Positions 24,618-32,599 of a stretch of DNA of 39,450 nucleotides are shown one piece after another. Source of the stretch: Chloroflexota bacterium (GTDB lineage Bacteria > Chloroflexota > Dehalococcoidia > Lucifugimonadales > Lucifugimonadaceae); NCBI GenBank assembly GCA_018673955.1, contig JABHBJ010000042.1, positions 1 to 39,450 on the forward strand. Direction: 5' to 3'. Below the pieces are notes generated by a model. It did not search any database. It had not been told where the DNA came from and was given only the letters and a program-made list of their open reading frames with translations. Positions within the stretch are counted from its first letter, which is position 1. The number at the start of each line of letters is the position of its first letter. A program made the translations under genes and the position numbers.

Positions 24618-26147
24618 TTACTGGGCGACCTCTATTGATCGCGATTCCCTGATTACCACAACCTTGATCTGGCCTGGGTAGGCGAGGGTTTCTTCGATCT
24701 TCGAAACGATGTTTCTTGCGAGAGTCGCAGCAGATACGTCATCGACGTTTTCAGGATCGACGAGCACTCGAACTTCACGTCCCGCTTGAATAGCGAAAAC
24801 ACGCTCTACGCCTTCGAACCCCTTGGCGACTTCTTCAAGTGCCTCGAGTCTCTTGATGTAGTTTTCGACCGTATCGTGTCGTGCACCGGGTCGAGCAGCG
24901 CTAATCGCATCGGCAGCGGCAACAAGGAACGATTCGACCGTTGTCATTTCACGATCGTGATGCTCCCGAATAGCCGTGACCACACGATCTTTTTGGCCGT
25001 ATCGCTGCGCAATGTCGGCACCGATTTCGGCGTGAGGTCCATCGACTTCATGTGTGAGTGCCTTACCGATGTCGTGTAAGAATCCTGCTGTTTTGGCGAT
25101 CTGAGCATCGGCCCCGATCTGAGAAGCAAGAATTCCCGCGGCAAGCCCGACTTCAATCGAGTGCTGAAGTACGTTTTCGCCGTAGCTGTATCGATATTTT
25201 AGGCGTCCGACAAGTTTTACCAGTTCAGGATGCAGACCTTTTACATCGACATCGAACGTGGCTGCTTGTCCGGCTTTTCGAACTGTTTCATCGACTTCTG
25301 TACGCGCTTTTTCGACCGACTCTTCGATCCGTGCAGGATGAATCCTGCCGTCTTGAATCAGTTTGTCGAGTGCTATACGAGCGACTTCGCGACGGATCGG
25401 GTCAAAGCACGAAATCGTGATTGCCTCAGGCACGTCGTCGATGATTAGATCGACTCCGGTAGCTGCTTCAATGGCTCTGATATTTCTGCCTTCTCGTCCG
25501 ATCAGTCGGCCTTTCATTTCGTCGTTTGGCAACGGAATGCTGGTGACTGTCGCTTCTGAAACTACTTCAGCCGCGAGTCGCTGCATGCTCGCTGCGAGAA
25601 TAACGCGAGCTTTATCGTCTGCTTCGTCCTGTGCCTCTAGTTCCGCGTCCCTGTATCGGCGTGCCAGTTCGAACTGGATATCTTCTTCGGCTTGATCGAG
25701 CAGTTCTTGCCTTGCATCGGCTAATGAAAGTCCCGAAACGGTTTCGAGTCGTTCACCGGCTTGAAGTCTCAAATCTTCAGCCGCCGAGATTTTTTTGGCG
25801 ATCTGATCTTTTTGAGTCTTTAATCCCAATTCGAGTTCTTTCGTCGAATCGGTCCTGCTTTGTAGAGTTTCTTCTCGTGCTTCAAGACGACTCTGTTGGC
25901 GTTGTATTTCTAACTTCTGCTCGTTGAGCTTTGCTTCTGTATCACTTCGTACATCAAGCGCTTGCTCTTTAGCTTCTAGAAGAATCTCCTTACTTCGAGC
26001 GTTGGATCTGCGCATTTGTTGCGCCGATGCTTCTTCAACTGCTCGCTGTGATTTTGCCGAAAGGAGGTTGTGAAGTTGGAAGCCTAGTCCGCTTCCGATC
26101 ACAACCGCAACTAGGGCTACTAGGACGGATATAAGGATGGTATCCAT
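24618..26147 (-). CDS. rny: ribonuclease Y
   Basis: The 509-residue endoribonuclease starts mRNA decay at the membrane. A membrane segment at 5-25 is followed by a long coiled coil (about 30-190), a KH RNA-binding domain (210-240, MKGRLIGREGRNIRAIEAAT) and an HD domain with H329, H358-D359 (FLHDIGKALTHE). The C-terminal part ends with VVVIRESRS, as in the family. The gene is preceded by rplY with a strong terminator between them, so rny has its own promoter, which is not clear from sequence. Confidence 0.96.
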   Translation of the reverse strand: MDTILISVLVALVAVVIGSGLGFQLHNLLSAKSQRAVEEASAQQMRRSNARSKEILLEAKEQALDVRSDTEAKLNEQKLEIQRQQSRLEAREETLQSRTDSTKELELGLKTQKDQIAKKISAAEDLRLQAGERLETVSGLSLADARQELLDQAEEDIQFELARRYRDAELEAQDEADDKARVILAASMQRLAAEVVSEATVTSIPLPNDEMKGRLIGREGRNIRAIEAATGVDLIIDDVPEAITISCFDPIRREVARIALDKLIQDGRIHPARIEESVEKARTEVDETVRKAGQAATFDVDVKGLHPELVKLVGRLKYRYSYGENVLQHSIEVGLAAGILASQIGADAQIAKTAGFLHDIGKALTHEVDGPHAEIGADIAQRYGQKDRVVTAIREHHDREMTTVESFLVAAADAISAARPGARHDTVENYIKRLEALEEVAKGFEGVERVFAIQAGREVRVLVDPENVDDVSAATLARNIVSKIEETLAYPGQIKVVVIRESRSIEVAQ

Positions 26148-26295
26148 CCGTTCCTCCCTGTGCCTTTGAGTATTTAGTTTTTAGTGCGCAAGCCGAGACG
26201 AACCGCCTCGCTCCGCGAGTGAATAGTAAGTTCGTATCGGGTTTCTTGCAAGGAGTTGAACTCGAAATCCGGTTCGGCGGCGATATTTTCGAGCA

Positions 26296-26330
26296 CAAAA
26301 AAACGCCGCAACCAATGGCTGCGGCGTTTT
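26296..26330 (-). terminator. strong terminator after rplY
   Basis: An 11-bp stem (26300-26310 with 26320-26330, core ACGCCGCA) with a 9-base loop is followed on the minus strand by a run of seven T. It ends the rplY transcript 44 bases after its stop codon. Confidence 0.85.
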
Positions 26331-26373
26331 CGTAATTTCGGTTAGAAGTATTCGAAGGTCTAAAAAGAGCGAT

Positions 26374-27045
26374 CTACTCTTCTTCACCGTCGGAAGATTC
26401 TTCTGAATCGCCGTCGGCTGCGTCTTCACTATCTCCGTCATCTTCACCTGTAGCAGCAGCATCATCATCAGCCGATACTCTCGGCGGCTGAATCCATGCG
26501 ATTCGATCGTCAGATGGACCAGCTAGCGTTACGCCGGCAGGTAACTTGATATCGCCAGCTAAAATTGCTGAATCGACTTCCATCAAACCAGAACAGTCGA
26601 CAACGATTTCGTTTGGAACATCGAACGGCTTTGCTCGAACGAGAATTTCGAACGAACCCTGGGTAACAGCACCTGCACCACCGGATGTACCAGGAGCTTC
26701 TTCCTGACCTGTCAGTGAGACTGGTACTGGAGTTTCAACTTCCTGTTGAACGTCGACTCGCTGGAAGTCAACATGCTGAACCACGCCGGAAACTGCGTGT
26801 CGTGCAATCTCTCGAACGATAGTTACGGTGTCTTTTCCGTCGGTAACCTTGAGAGTAACTGGTGTGGTTCGGCCTGCGGCCTTTAGGACAGATATGAGTT
26901 CTCGGCCATTTGCCTGAAGCGACTCTGAGTCTTCGTTTAGACCGTACATGTGCACGGGAGTAATTCCCTGGCGTCTGAGCGCTCGGTTCTTTTTACCGAG
27001 GGCTGTGCGTAAATCTACGCTGAGTGTTATCGCGTCTGTTGCCAT
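26374..27045 (-). CDS. rplY: 50S ribosomal protein bL25 (CTC form)
   Basis: The 223-residue protein binds 5S rRNA in the large subunit. Residues 1-95 form the L25 domain (VDLRTALGKKNRALRRQGITP and GVVQHVDFQRV), about 96-190 the C-terminal beta domain of the long CTC form, and the last 30 residues are an acidic tail rich in Asp, Glu and Ser. GGGAGAGG lies 7 bases before the ATG. The region upstream is divergent from the Rrf2 gene and holds possible leader hairpins. Confidence 0.95.
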   Translation of the reverse strand: MATDAITLSVDLRTALGKKNRALRRQGITPVHMYGLNEDSESLQANGRELISVLKAAGRTTPVTLKVTDGKDTVTIVREIARHAVSGVVQHVDFQRVDVQQEVETPVPVSLTGQEEAPGTSGGAGAVTQGSFEILVRAKPFDVPNEIVVDCSGLMEVDSAILAGDIKLPAGVTLAGPSDDRIAWIQPPRVSADDDAAATGEDDGDSEDAADGDSEESSDGEEE

Positions 27046-27070
27046 TGCGAGCCTCTCCCATTTCTAGTCG

Positions 27071-27153
27071 GGGACCGAAAACCGGTCTTTCCTGTTGTTA
27101 GCAGTTCAATAAATAGCGGCATGGAGGCACGAAACCTCGTCTGCACAGCTATT
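27071..27153 (-). promoter_or_regulatory. structured leader upstream of rplY
   Basis: Within the 333-base divergent region, 27112-27117 pairs with 27148-27153 (AATAGC/GCTATT), with inner pairs 27119-27121/27142-27144 and 27124-27127/27135-27138. A second small hairpin (GACCG/CGGTC) lies near 27073-27087. They may form an mRNA leader structure. No known riboswitch fits. Confidence 0.25.
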
Positions 27154-27288
27154 AAATGTACCACCAAGTATGAGATTCGTATTGAGTTCATGATTGCGAA
27201 ATGTAACAAAGGTTGTCGTAGCACTAAAAATCGACCGTTTGGGTCAGGAATTGCTTCTCGGTGATATGATTGAGATCCACGAGAGTTT

Positions 27289-27310
27289 GATCTCATATTG
27301 ATCTCATATT
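27289..27310. promoter_or_regulatory. tandem 11-bp repeat, possible Rrf2 operator
   Basis: GATCTCATATT occurs twice head to tail at 27289-27299 and 27300-27310. An inverted relative (ATTGAGATC) lies just upstream, near 27269-27277. The site is 69 bases before the Rrf2 gene and may be its own operator and that of the divergent rplY promoter. Confidence 0.4.
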
Positions 27311-27378
27311 GGATGTGGCTGATCATGGCGTACAGGCATTTTGTCTAGCGTTCTGTATCGTTTGCTGGAGACCTACTG

Positions 27379-27825
27379 ATGCTTGTACCGATGAAGGTTG
27401 ATTACGGGGTTCGCACCCTTGTTTACCTAGCGCAACAAGATGGCCCGGAATTCACTTCCACTTCTGATATTGCTCGTGTTCAGCACATCCCCGAACCTTA
27501 TTTGCTGAGAATTTGCTCAGAGCTACAAAAATCTGGGTTAATTCAATCTCGCAGAGGTCCTCAAGGTGGTCATAAGCTCGCAAAACCATCCGAAGAGATA
27601 TCAGTAAGCGACGTCGTGAACTCGGTTGATTATTCTTTAGCTCCTGTCGACTGTGTCGAAGAACCTGATGGCTGTAGGCTCTCTGGGGCTTGTTCACAGC
27701 GCGATCTCTGGAGTGATGTCGAGACCATGCTACTAGAGCACTTGAGCAAAGTACGAATCAGTGAATTGAAGAACCAGCAGATGACAATGACGTTAGCTGG
27801 TGCTCCAGTAAAAACGAACTTCTAG
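27379..27825 (+). CDS. Rrf2-family regulator with cluster-binding cysteines
   Basis: The 148-residue protein has the Rrf2 winged-helix domain at 1-70 (MKVDYGVRTLVYLA, DIARVQHIPEPYLLRI, GLIQSRRGPQGGHKLA). C92, C99 and C105 follow in a C-x6-C-x5-C pattern near the C-x5-C-x5-C of IscR, so an Fe-S cluster is likely. Relatives include IscR (Fe-S supply) and CymR (cysteine synthesis). The downstream genes for an E1-like enzyme and cysteine synthase favour control of sulfur supply. GGAG lies 9 bases before the ATG. Confidence 0.93.
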   Translation: MLVPMKVDYGVRTLVYLAQQDGPEFTSTSDIARVQHIPEPYLLRICSELQKSGLIQSRRGPQGGHKLAKPSEEISVSDVVNSVDYSLAPVDCVEEPDGCRLSGACSQRDLWSDVETMLLEHLSKVRISELKNQQMTMTLAGAPVKTNF

Positions 27826-28052
27826 TTTGAATGCTTTAGATAGGCTGCATCTAGATCGTTGGTACTGAATCTAACTTTCCGGTTAGCTCCTTGAACTTCC
27901 GCATTGGTGCGCCAAATCTGAAATGTGAGGCGATATGCGTCGATCAGCGGAGTAGAATTTATAGTTATTGCTCTGGTCAATCTCGGTTTGCATATACGAA
28001 AAGCGTTTATTCGAGAATTGGTCGGAGAATAGTAAGAGGAATATTTAGGGAC

Positions 28053-28910
28053 ATGGCAGAGACTAACGGCTTCACACCACTCACGCCCGGGCAGGTTCAG
28101 CGATACAGTCGCCACCTGATCATGGACGGCGTTGGCAGCGTAGGCCAGCGAAAATTGATCGATTCGAAGGTGCTAATCGTAGGTGCCGGTGGGCTTGGTT
28201 CACCTGTTGCGCTTTATCTTGCGCTGGCTGGAATTGGAACGCTCGGTATCGTCGATTTCGACACCGTTGACGTTTCGAACTTGCAACGCCAAATTTTGCA
28301 CACTGATGCAGATGTTGGCCGCCCGAAGGTTATTTCGGCTAAAGAGACGATCAATGCACACAATCCGGAAACAAACGTAATCCTCCACGAGGAACCGATT
28401 AATTCCGACAATGCGATGGATATCATCCCCAACTACGACATCATCGTGAACGGGGCGGATAACTTCGCAACTCGATATCTTGTAAACGATGCGTCCTTTT
28501 TAGCTGGGAAGCCGCTTGTCGATGGTGCCATATTGGTGTTCGATGGGCAGGCGACAACTTATCAGCCGGGTAGTGGTTGCTACCGTTGCATGTTCCCAGA
28601 TCCTCCACCCCCGGGTGAAGTTCCTAACTGTTCAGAAGCTGGCGTAATTGGCGCACTTCCTGGACTTGTTGGTTCAATTCAGGCGTTGGAAGTAATCAAG
28701 CTCGCTATGGGTGTTGGTGAAACACTCACGAGTCGAATGCTTCTGATCGACGCTTTGACGATGGACTTCCGGGAGATCAAAATTCGCCAGAATCCAGATT
28801 GCAAACTTTGCGGAGCAAATCCAGAAGTCACGGAATTGATCGATTACGAGATTTTTTGCGGAATCCTTCCTCCTGTATCCGTTGAAGAGCATATGGTGTC
28901 GCCTGACTAA
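28053..28910 (+). CDS. ThiF/MoeB-family E1-like adenylyltransferase
   Basis: The 285-residue protein starts at ATG 28053; the frame is open from 27891, but those 54 residues are not family-like. It activates the C-terminal glycine of a ThiS/MoaD-type sulfur carrier with ATP. Motifs are GAGGLGSP (44-51), VDVSNLQRQ (72-80), NGADN (133-137), catalytic C193 in NCSEAG, and zinc ligands C176, C179, C250 and C253. No rhodanese domain follows, so it is MoeB-like rather than MoeZ-like. The next gene is cysteine synthase, suggesting a role in cysteine synthesis from a thiocarboxylated carrier. Confidence 0.93.
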   Translation: MAETNGFTPLTPGQVQRYSRHLIMDGVGSVGQRKLIDSKVLIVGAGGLGSPVALYLALAGIGTLGIVDFDTVDVSNLQRQILHTDADVGRPKVISAKETINAHNPETNVILHEEPINSDNAMDIIPNYDIIVNGADNFATRYLVNDASFLAGKPLVDGAILVFDGQATTYQPGSGCYRCMFPDPPPPGEVPNCSEAGVIGALPGLVGSIQALEVIKLAMGVGETLTSRMLLIDALTMDFREIKIRQNPDCKLCGANPEVTELIDYEIFCGILPPVSVEEHMVSPD

Positions 28911-29026
28911 TTATTTGGTGCTTCGCCTATGGGCGGAAAACTACAAATGCAACTTGAGCAGTGCGTCTCGGGTCGAAACTTTTAGAGATTAGTCACTAAC
29001 TCACTTACCCACGAAAGAAATTTTTC

Positions 29027-30004
29027 TTGGCCTCAACTTATGTCGCACCGTTTACAGCGGTGAAAACAGACGCACTCCAAGCCATCGGCAACACGCCGTT
29101 GGTCGACGTGTCGATCCTGAGTCCAGATCCTAAGATAAAAATCTTTGGCAAGCTTGAGTCAGTAAACCCAACGGGTTCAGTGAAAGACCGCGCAGCCCGA
29201 TCGCTTATTCAAACTGCTGAAAAAGAAGGTCTGATCAAGCCTGGCGACACCATTCTTGAGCCGACTTCGGGCAATACCGGACTCGGTTTAGCGATGATCG
29301 GTCGAATCAAGGGCTACAACGTAAAAGTTGTTATGCCTGCGAGTGTTCCACCGGAGCGAGTTCATCTTCTAGAGGCGTTTGGGGCAGAAGTGATTCTGTC
29401 GCATAAGGACAAAGGCACGAACGAATCTATTCTTGTCGCTAAACAGTTGGCGGAAGAAAATCCTTCGTATTACATGCCATTTCAGTACGGTAATCTCGCA
29501 AACCCCAGAGCGCATTACACAACGACGGGTCCTGAAATCGCTCGTGATATGCCGGACGTTAACGCGTTTGTTGCGGGGCTCGGAACCGGCGGTACGCTAA
29601 TGGGTGTTGGTAAGGCTCTTAGTGAGCACAACCCCGATATTGAGATTATCGCTACGGCGCCGCATCCCGACGATAAAGTGCAGGGTTTACGGTCCATCGA
29701 ACACGGGTTTATTCCGCCGATCCTCGATCTCGATAAGCTCGATGGTCGAATTCTTGTAGACGGCGAAGAAGCGTTCTATTGGACACGACGGCTACTTACA
29801 GATGCTGGCTACTTCGTTGGAGTCTCGTCGGGAGCGACGTTCGCCACGGCTCGTAAGATCGCTCAAAAATGGTCGAAAGAGGGCCGTGAAGGCAAGATTG
29901 TTTGTATGTTCGCCGATGGGGGTTGGAAGTATCTTTCAACAGGAATTTACGGTGAAGAATTCAAGTTCAAGCAATCGGAAATCGAAGGCAAGACCTGGTG
30001 GTAG
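29027..30004 (+). CDS. cysM: cysteine synthase, CysM type
   Basis: The 325-residue PLP enzyme makes cysteine by beta-replacement. K53 in NPTGSVKDRA binds PLP, SGNTG and GTGGTL bind cofactor and phosphate, and VSSGATFATA closes the site. The C-terminal GGWKYLSTGIY is the pattern of the mycobacterial CysM branch, which uses O-phosphoserine and a thiocarboxylated protein, CysO, as sulfur donor. The start is TTG at 29027, with GAAAGAAA upstream; no in-frame ATG lies nearby. A neighbouring E1-like enzyme supports the protein-thiocarboxylate route, but no CysO gene is in the window. Confidence 0.92.
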   Translation: MASTYVAPFTAVKTDALQAIGNTPLVDVSILSPDPKIKIFGKLESVNPTGSVKDRAARSLIQTAEKEGLIKPGDTILEPTSGNTGLGLAMIGRIKGYNVKVVMPASVPPERVHLLEAFGAEVILSHKDKGTNESILVAKQLAEENPSYYMPFQYGNLANPRAHYTTTGPEIARDMPDVNAFVAGLGTGGTLMGVGKALSEHNPDIEIIATAPHPDDKVQGLRSIEHGFIPPILDLDKLDGRILVDGEEAFYWTRRLLTDAGYFVGVSSGATFATARKIAQKWSKEGREGKIVCMFADGGWKYLSTGIYGEEFKFKQSEIEGKTWW

Positions 30005-30044
30005 CCGCTTAGCTGCCCAAGTTCTCGTAAATAGAGTTATTATC

Positions 30045-30083
30045 ACGACCCTCAATCGTTTTTTGATTGAGGGTCGTTTTTTG
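30045..30083 (+). terminator. strong intrinsic terminator after cysM
   Basis: A perfect 13-bp stem (30045-30057 with 30065-30077) with a 7-base loop is followed by a run of six T. It ends the Rrf2-cysM unit. Confidence 0.92.
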
Positions 30084-30155
30084 TGCCGGAAGCACGTTTT
30101 GAGTCAGAGACTCGTTTTCTTTGTGTGACATCCGCTTTTTGGGGAGTTGTAGATT

Positions 30156-31577
30156 TTGTCGGATAGTACAGAGTTAGTGTTCAAGACTGCCCGTGAGCAG
30201 GCAAAGTTGATCGCTGACGGTGAGATATTGTCGGAAGAGCTCGTAAATGCTCATTTGGATCAAATCGAACGGCTCAACCCAGCCGTCAACGCAATGGTCA
30301 CGATGGTTGCAGAATCTGCTTTGGAACAGGCGTGCGAGGCCGATATGGCGCGCATGGATGGCGAAGAAATGGGACCTCTGTACGGTCTTCCAATCGCCAT
30401 CAAAGATCTCCAAAACACCAAAGGAATTCTTACGACTCAGGGTTCACTTATATACAAAGATTTCGTCCCAGAGTCAGACGCGCTGATTGTTGAACGGGTG
30501 AAAAAAGCTGGCGCAATCGTTATTGGTAAGTCGAACACTCCTGAGTTCGGCGCTGGATCGCAAACGTTTAACGCTGTATTTGGATCGACCAAGAATCCAT
30601 ACGATGTGGGCAAGACCTGTGGTGGTAGTTCAGGCGGTGCTGGAGTGGCTCTTGCGACAGGAATGACGACTATTGCAACCGGTTCTGACCTAGGCGGTTC
30701 TTTGAGAAATCCTGCAGCATGGTCGAATGTAGTTGGTATTCGACCTAGTCCGGGTCGGGTTCCTTCAGTTGGTGGCGACCTCGGTTGGCTAAATCTTTCT
30801 ACAGATGGGCCGATGGGGCGCACCGTTGACGATGTTGCCTTGCAACTCAGCGTTATGGCGGGTGACGATGCTCGTTCGCCCTTATCGCTTCGAGAGTCAG
30901 GTACGGGATACGCAGGTTCGTTAGGCCGAGATTTCAAAGACGTTCGTATTGCGTGGAGCAAAGATCTTGGCGGTCGACCAATCGACGCAGAGAATAGTCG
31001 GGTCACAGAATCGGTGAAGCATGTGTTCGATGATCTCGGTTTGATCATTGATGACGATGAACCGGACTTTTCAACTACCGACGAAATTTTCCAAGTGCTG
31101 CGGGCTTATAGCTTTGCGATCAAGCACGAAACTCACCTGCGGGATCATCCCGAAAAGCTAAAAAAAACGGTTCGCTGGAACGCTGAGCAAGGGCTTAAGC
31201 AATCGGCAATCGATGTTGCTCACGCCGAGCGGCTCCGCACTCGATTATGGGAGCAGCTTTTAGGGTTCTTCGACAAGTACGAGTTCCTCGCCATGCCCGT
31301 GACGTCAGTACCGCCGTTTTCGATCGATCTGGAGTACCCGAACGACATCAACGGCGTAGTGCCAGAAACGTATCTCGACTGGATGTGGCCATGCTATACC
31401 GTGTCCGTGACGGCGTTGCCAGCAATGTCGATTCCAGCCGGATTCACGAAAGACGGACTTCCGGTTGGATTGCAGTTGGTGGGTCGCCCTCGTGACGAGA
31501 TGGGTCTGCTTCAATTGGCAAGCGCCTTCGAGGGCGAAACGAATTTCTGGAAACAACGACCGGGCCTGGTTGGATAA
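30156..31577 (+). CDS. amidase (amidase signature family)
   Basis: The 473-residue hydrolase has the Ser-cisSer-Lys triad: K83 in PIAIKDL, S158/S159 in GGSSGGAG, and S182 in SDLGGSLRNPA. The signature region spans about 75-190, and the C-terminal ALPAMSIPAGFTKDGLPVG is typical. It hydrolyses amides; the substrate is unknown, and the lack of GatB/GatC genes nearby argues against tRNA amidation. The start is a TTG at 30156, with GGGGAG about 10 bases upstream. It heads a plus-strand run that continues with an SDR gene 27 bases later. Confidence 0.92.
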   Translation: MSDSTELVFKTAREQAKLIADGEILSEELVNAHLDQIERLNPAVNAMVTMVAESALEQACEADMARMDGEEMGPLYGLPIAIKDLQNTKGILTTQGSLIYKDFVPESDALIVERVKKAGAIVIGKSNTPEFGAGSQTFNAVFGSTKNPYDVGKTCGGSSGGAGVALATGMTTIATGSDLGGSLRNPAAWSNVVGIRPSPGRVPSVGGDLGWLNLSTDGPMGRTVDDVALQLSVMAGDDARSPLSLRESGTGYAGSLGRDFKDVRIAWSKDLGGRPIDAENSRVTESVKHVFDDLGLIIDDDEPDFSTTDEIFQVLRAYSFAIKHETHLRDHPEKLKKTVRWNAEQGLKQSAIDVAHAERLRTRLWEQLLGFFDKYEFLAMPVTSVPPFSIDLEYPNDINGVVPETYLDWMWPCYTVSVTALPAMSIPAGFTKDGLPVGLQLVGRPRDEMGLLQLASAFEGETNFWKQRPGLVG

Positions 31578-31604
31578 CGTCATTTAGAGATAGGAATCAT
31601 CAAT

Positions 31605-32405
31605 ATGGATCTCAAACTTGTCGGCAAGTGTGCGGTGATTACGGGTGGTAGCCGAGGAATTGGTAAGGCGATTGCTCGAACGCTGGCGGAAGAGGGTGTG
31701 TCGGTTGTGATCTCAGCTCGGGGGCAGGAAGCACTCGATGCGACTGCGAAAGAACTGACGAACGAAACTGGTTCGACGGTTACCGGAGTCGTTGCCGATA
31801 CGGGGTCTGACGACAGCGTGCGTAATTTGATCGTCGAAGCAAAATCCATTCTCGGTGGCATAGATATTCTCGTTAATTGCGCAGCTCGGCCCGGCGGACA
31901 AAACACCGTACCGACTCTCGCCGGGGTGACTACTGAAGAGTTCAACGATCACATGAACGTGAAGGTGATGGGCTATTTGAGATGTGCGCGTGAAGTGGCA
32001 CCGATTATGACCGAGCAGGGTTGGGGTCGAATTATCAATATTTCGGGAATGGCATCTCGGAACACTGGAACAGTTGTCGGTTCGATGCGAAACGTTGCAG
32101 TAACGGCGATGACGAAAAACCTTGCGGCCGAACTTGGCAAGCACGGAATTAACGCCACTGTTATTCATCCTGGTATGACGCGCACAGAAGCGACCGAAAG
32201 CGTTGTCGCCAAGCGCGCTGTTGCCGAGGGGATTAGTGAAGAAGCAGTTGAACAAAAGCTGGCGCAAGGTAATTTGTCGGGCACGATCATCGATGCTGCC
32301 GACATCGCTTACGTGGTCGCAATGTTGGCTTCACCGCTTTCGATTGCAATAAACGGTGATGGAATCGCAGCCGGCGGCGGAGTTGGAACGGCAATCTACT
32401 ACTAG
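31605..32405 (+). CDS. short-chain dehydrogenase/reductase lacking the YxxxK pair
   Basis: The 266-residue protein has the classical SDR cofactor motif GGSRGIG (14-20), N91 in VNCAA, N118, and the catalytic Ser S147 in IINISGMA. At the expected places 13 and 17 residues after S147, Tyr and Lys are replaced by S160 and V164 (GSMRNVAV). The fold is intact and the C terminus is normal, so this is a divergent branch rather than a broken gene. It either uses other residues or has a binding role. It follows the amidase closely and precedes the hydroxypyruvate-isomerase pair. Confidence 0.88.
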   Translation: MDLKLVGKCAVITGGSRGIGKAIARTLAEEGVSVVISARGQEALDATAKELTNETGSTVTGVVADTGSDDSVRNLIVEAKSILGGIDILVNCAARPGGQNTVPTLAGVTTEEFNDHMNVKVMGYLRCAREVAPIMTEQGWGRIINISGMASRNTGTVVGSMRNVAVTAMTKNLAAELGKHGINATVIHPGMTRTEATESVVAKRAVAEGISEEAVEQKLAQGNLSGTIIDAADIAYVVAMLASPLSIAINGDGIAAGGGVGTAIYY

Positions 32406-32478
32406 ATTGGGTGGGGGTGTGGCGATCTCCTAGTTGCTTACATCTACTGCTCGACGCGCTGATAGGCCGTATATCTCG

Positions 32479-32506
32479 TCGACAAGAATCAATCACCAAG
32501 TATGAT
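32479..32506 (+). promoter_or_regulatory. promoter before the hydroxypyruvate-isomerase pair
   Basis: TCGACA (32479-32484) and TATGAT (32501-32506) are separated by 16 bases. A perfect 8-bp inverted repeat (ATATCTCG 32471-32478, CGAGATAT 32523-32530) brackets it. The predicted leader to ATG 32600 is about 85 bases. Confidence 0.4.
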
Positions 32507-32599
32507 TGTGTGACTCTGGCGTCGAGATATCTTTCTTAGCACCAGATATTCAACACAGGAAATCAGTTCCTAGATACGACTGACCGGAGAACTTCGCCG

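Noticed and set aside
27891-28052. 54-residue N-terminal extension of the E1-like enzyme
   Set aside because: Family members begin at the sequence after ATG 28053; the extension is rich in Arg, Ser and Tyr and not family-like.
30437-31048. 203-residue minus-strand open frame
   Set aside because: It is antisense to the amidase, whose catalytic motifs are clear on the plus strand.
31713-32267. 184-residue minus-strand open frame
   Set aside because: It is antisense to the SDR gene and lacks any recognisable motif.
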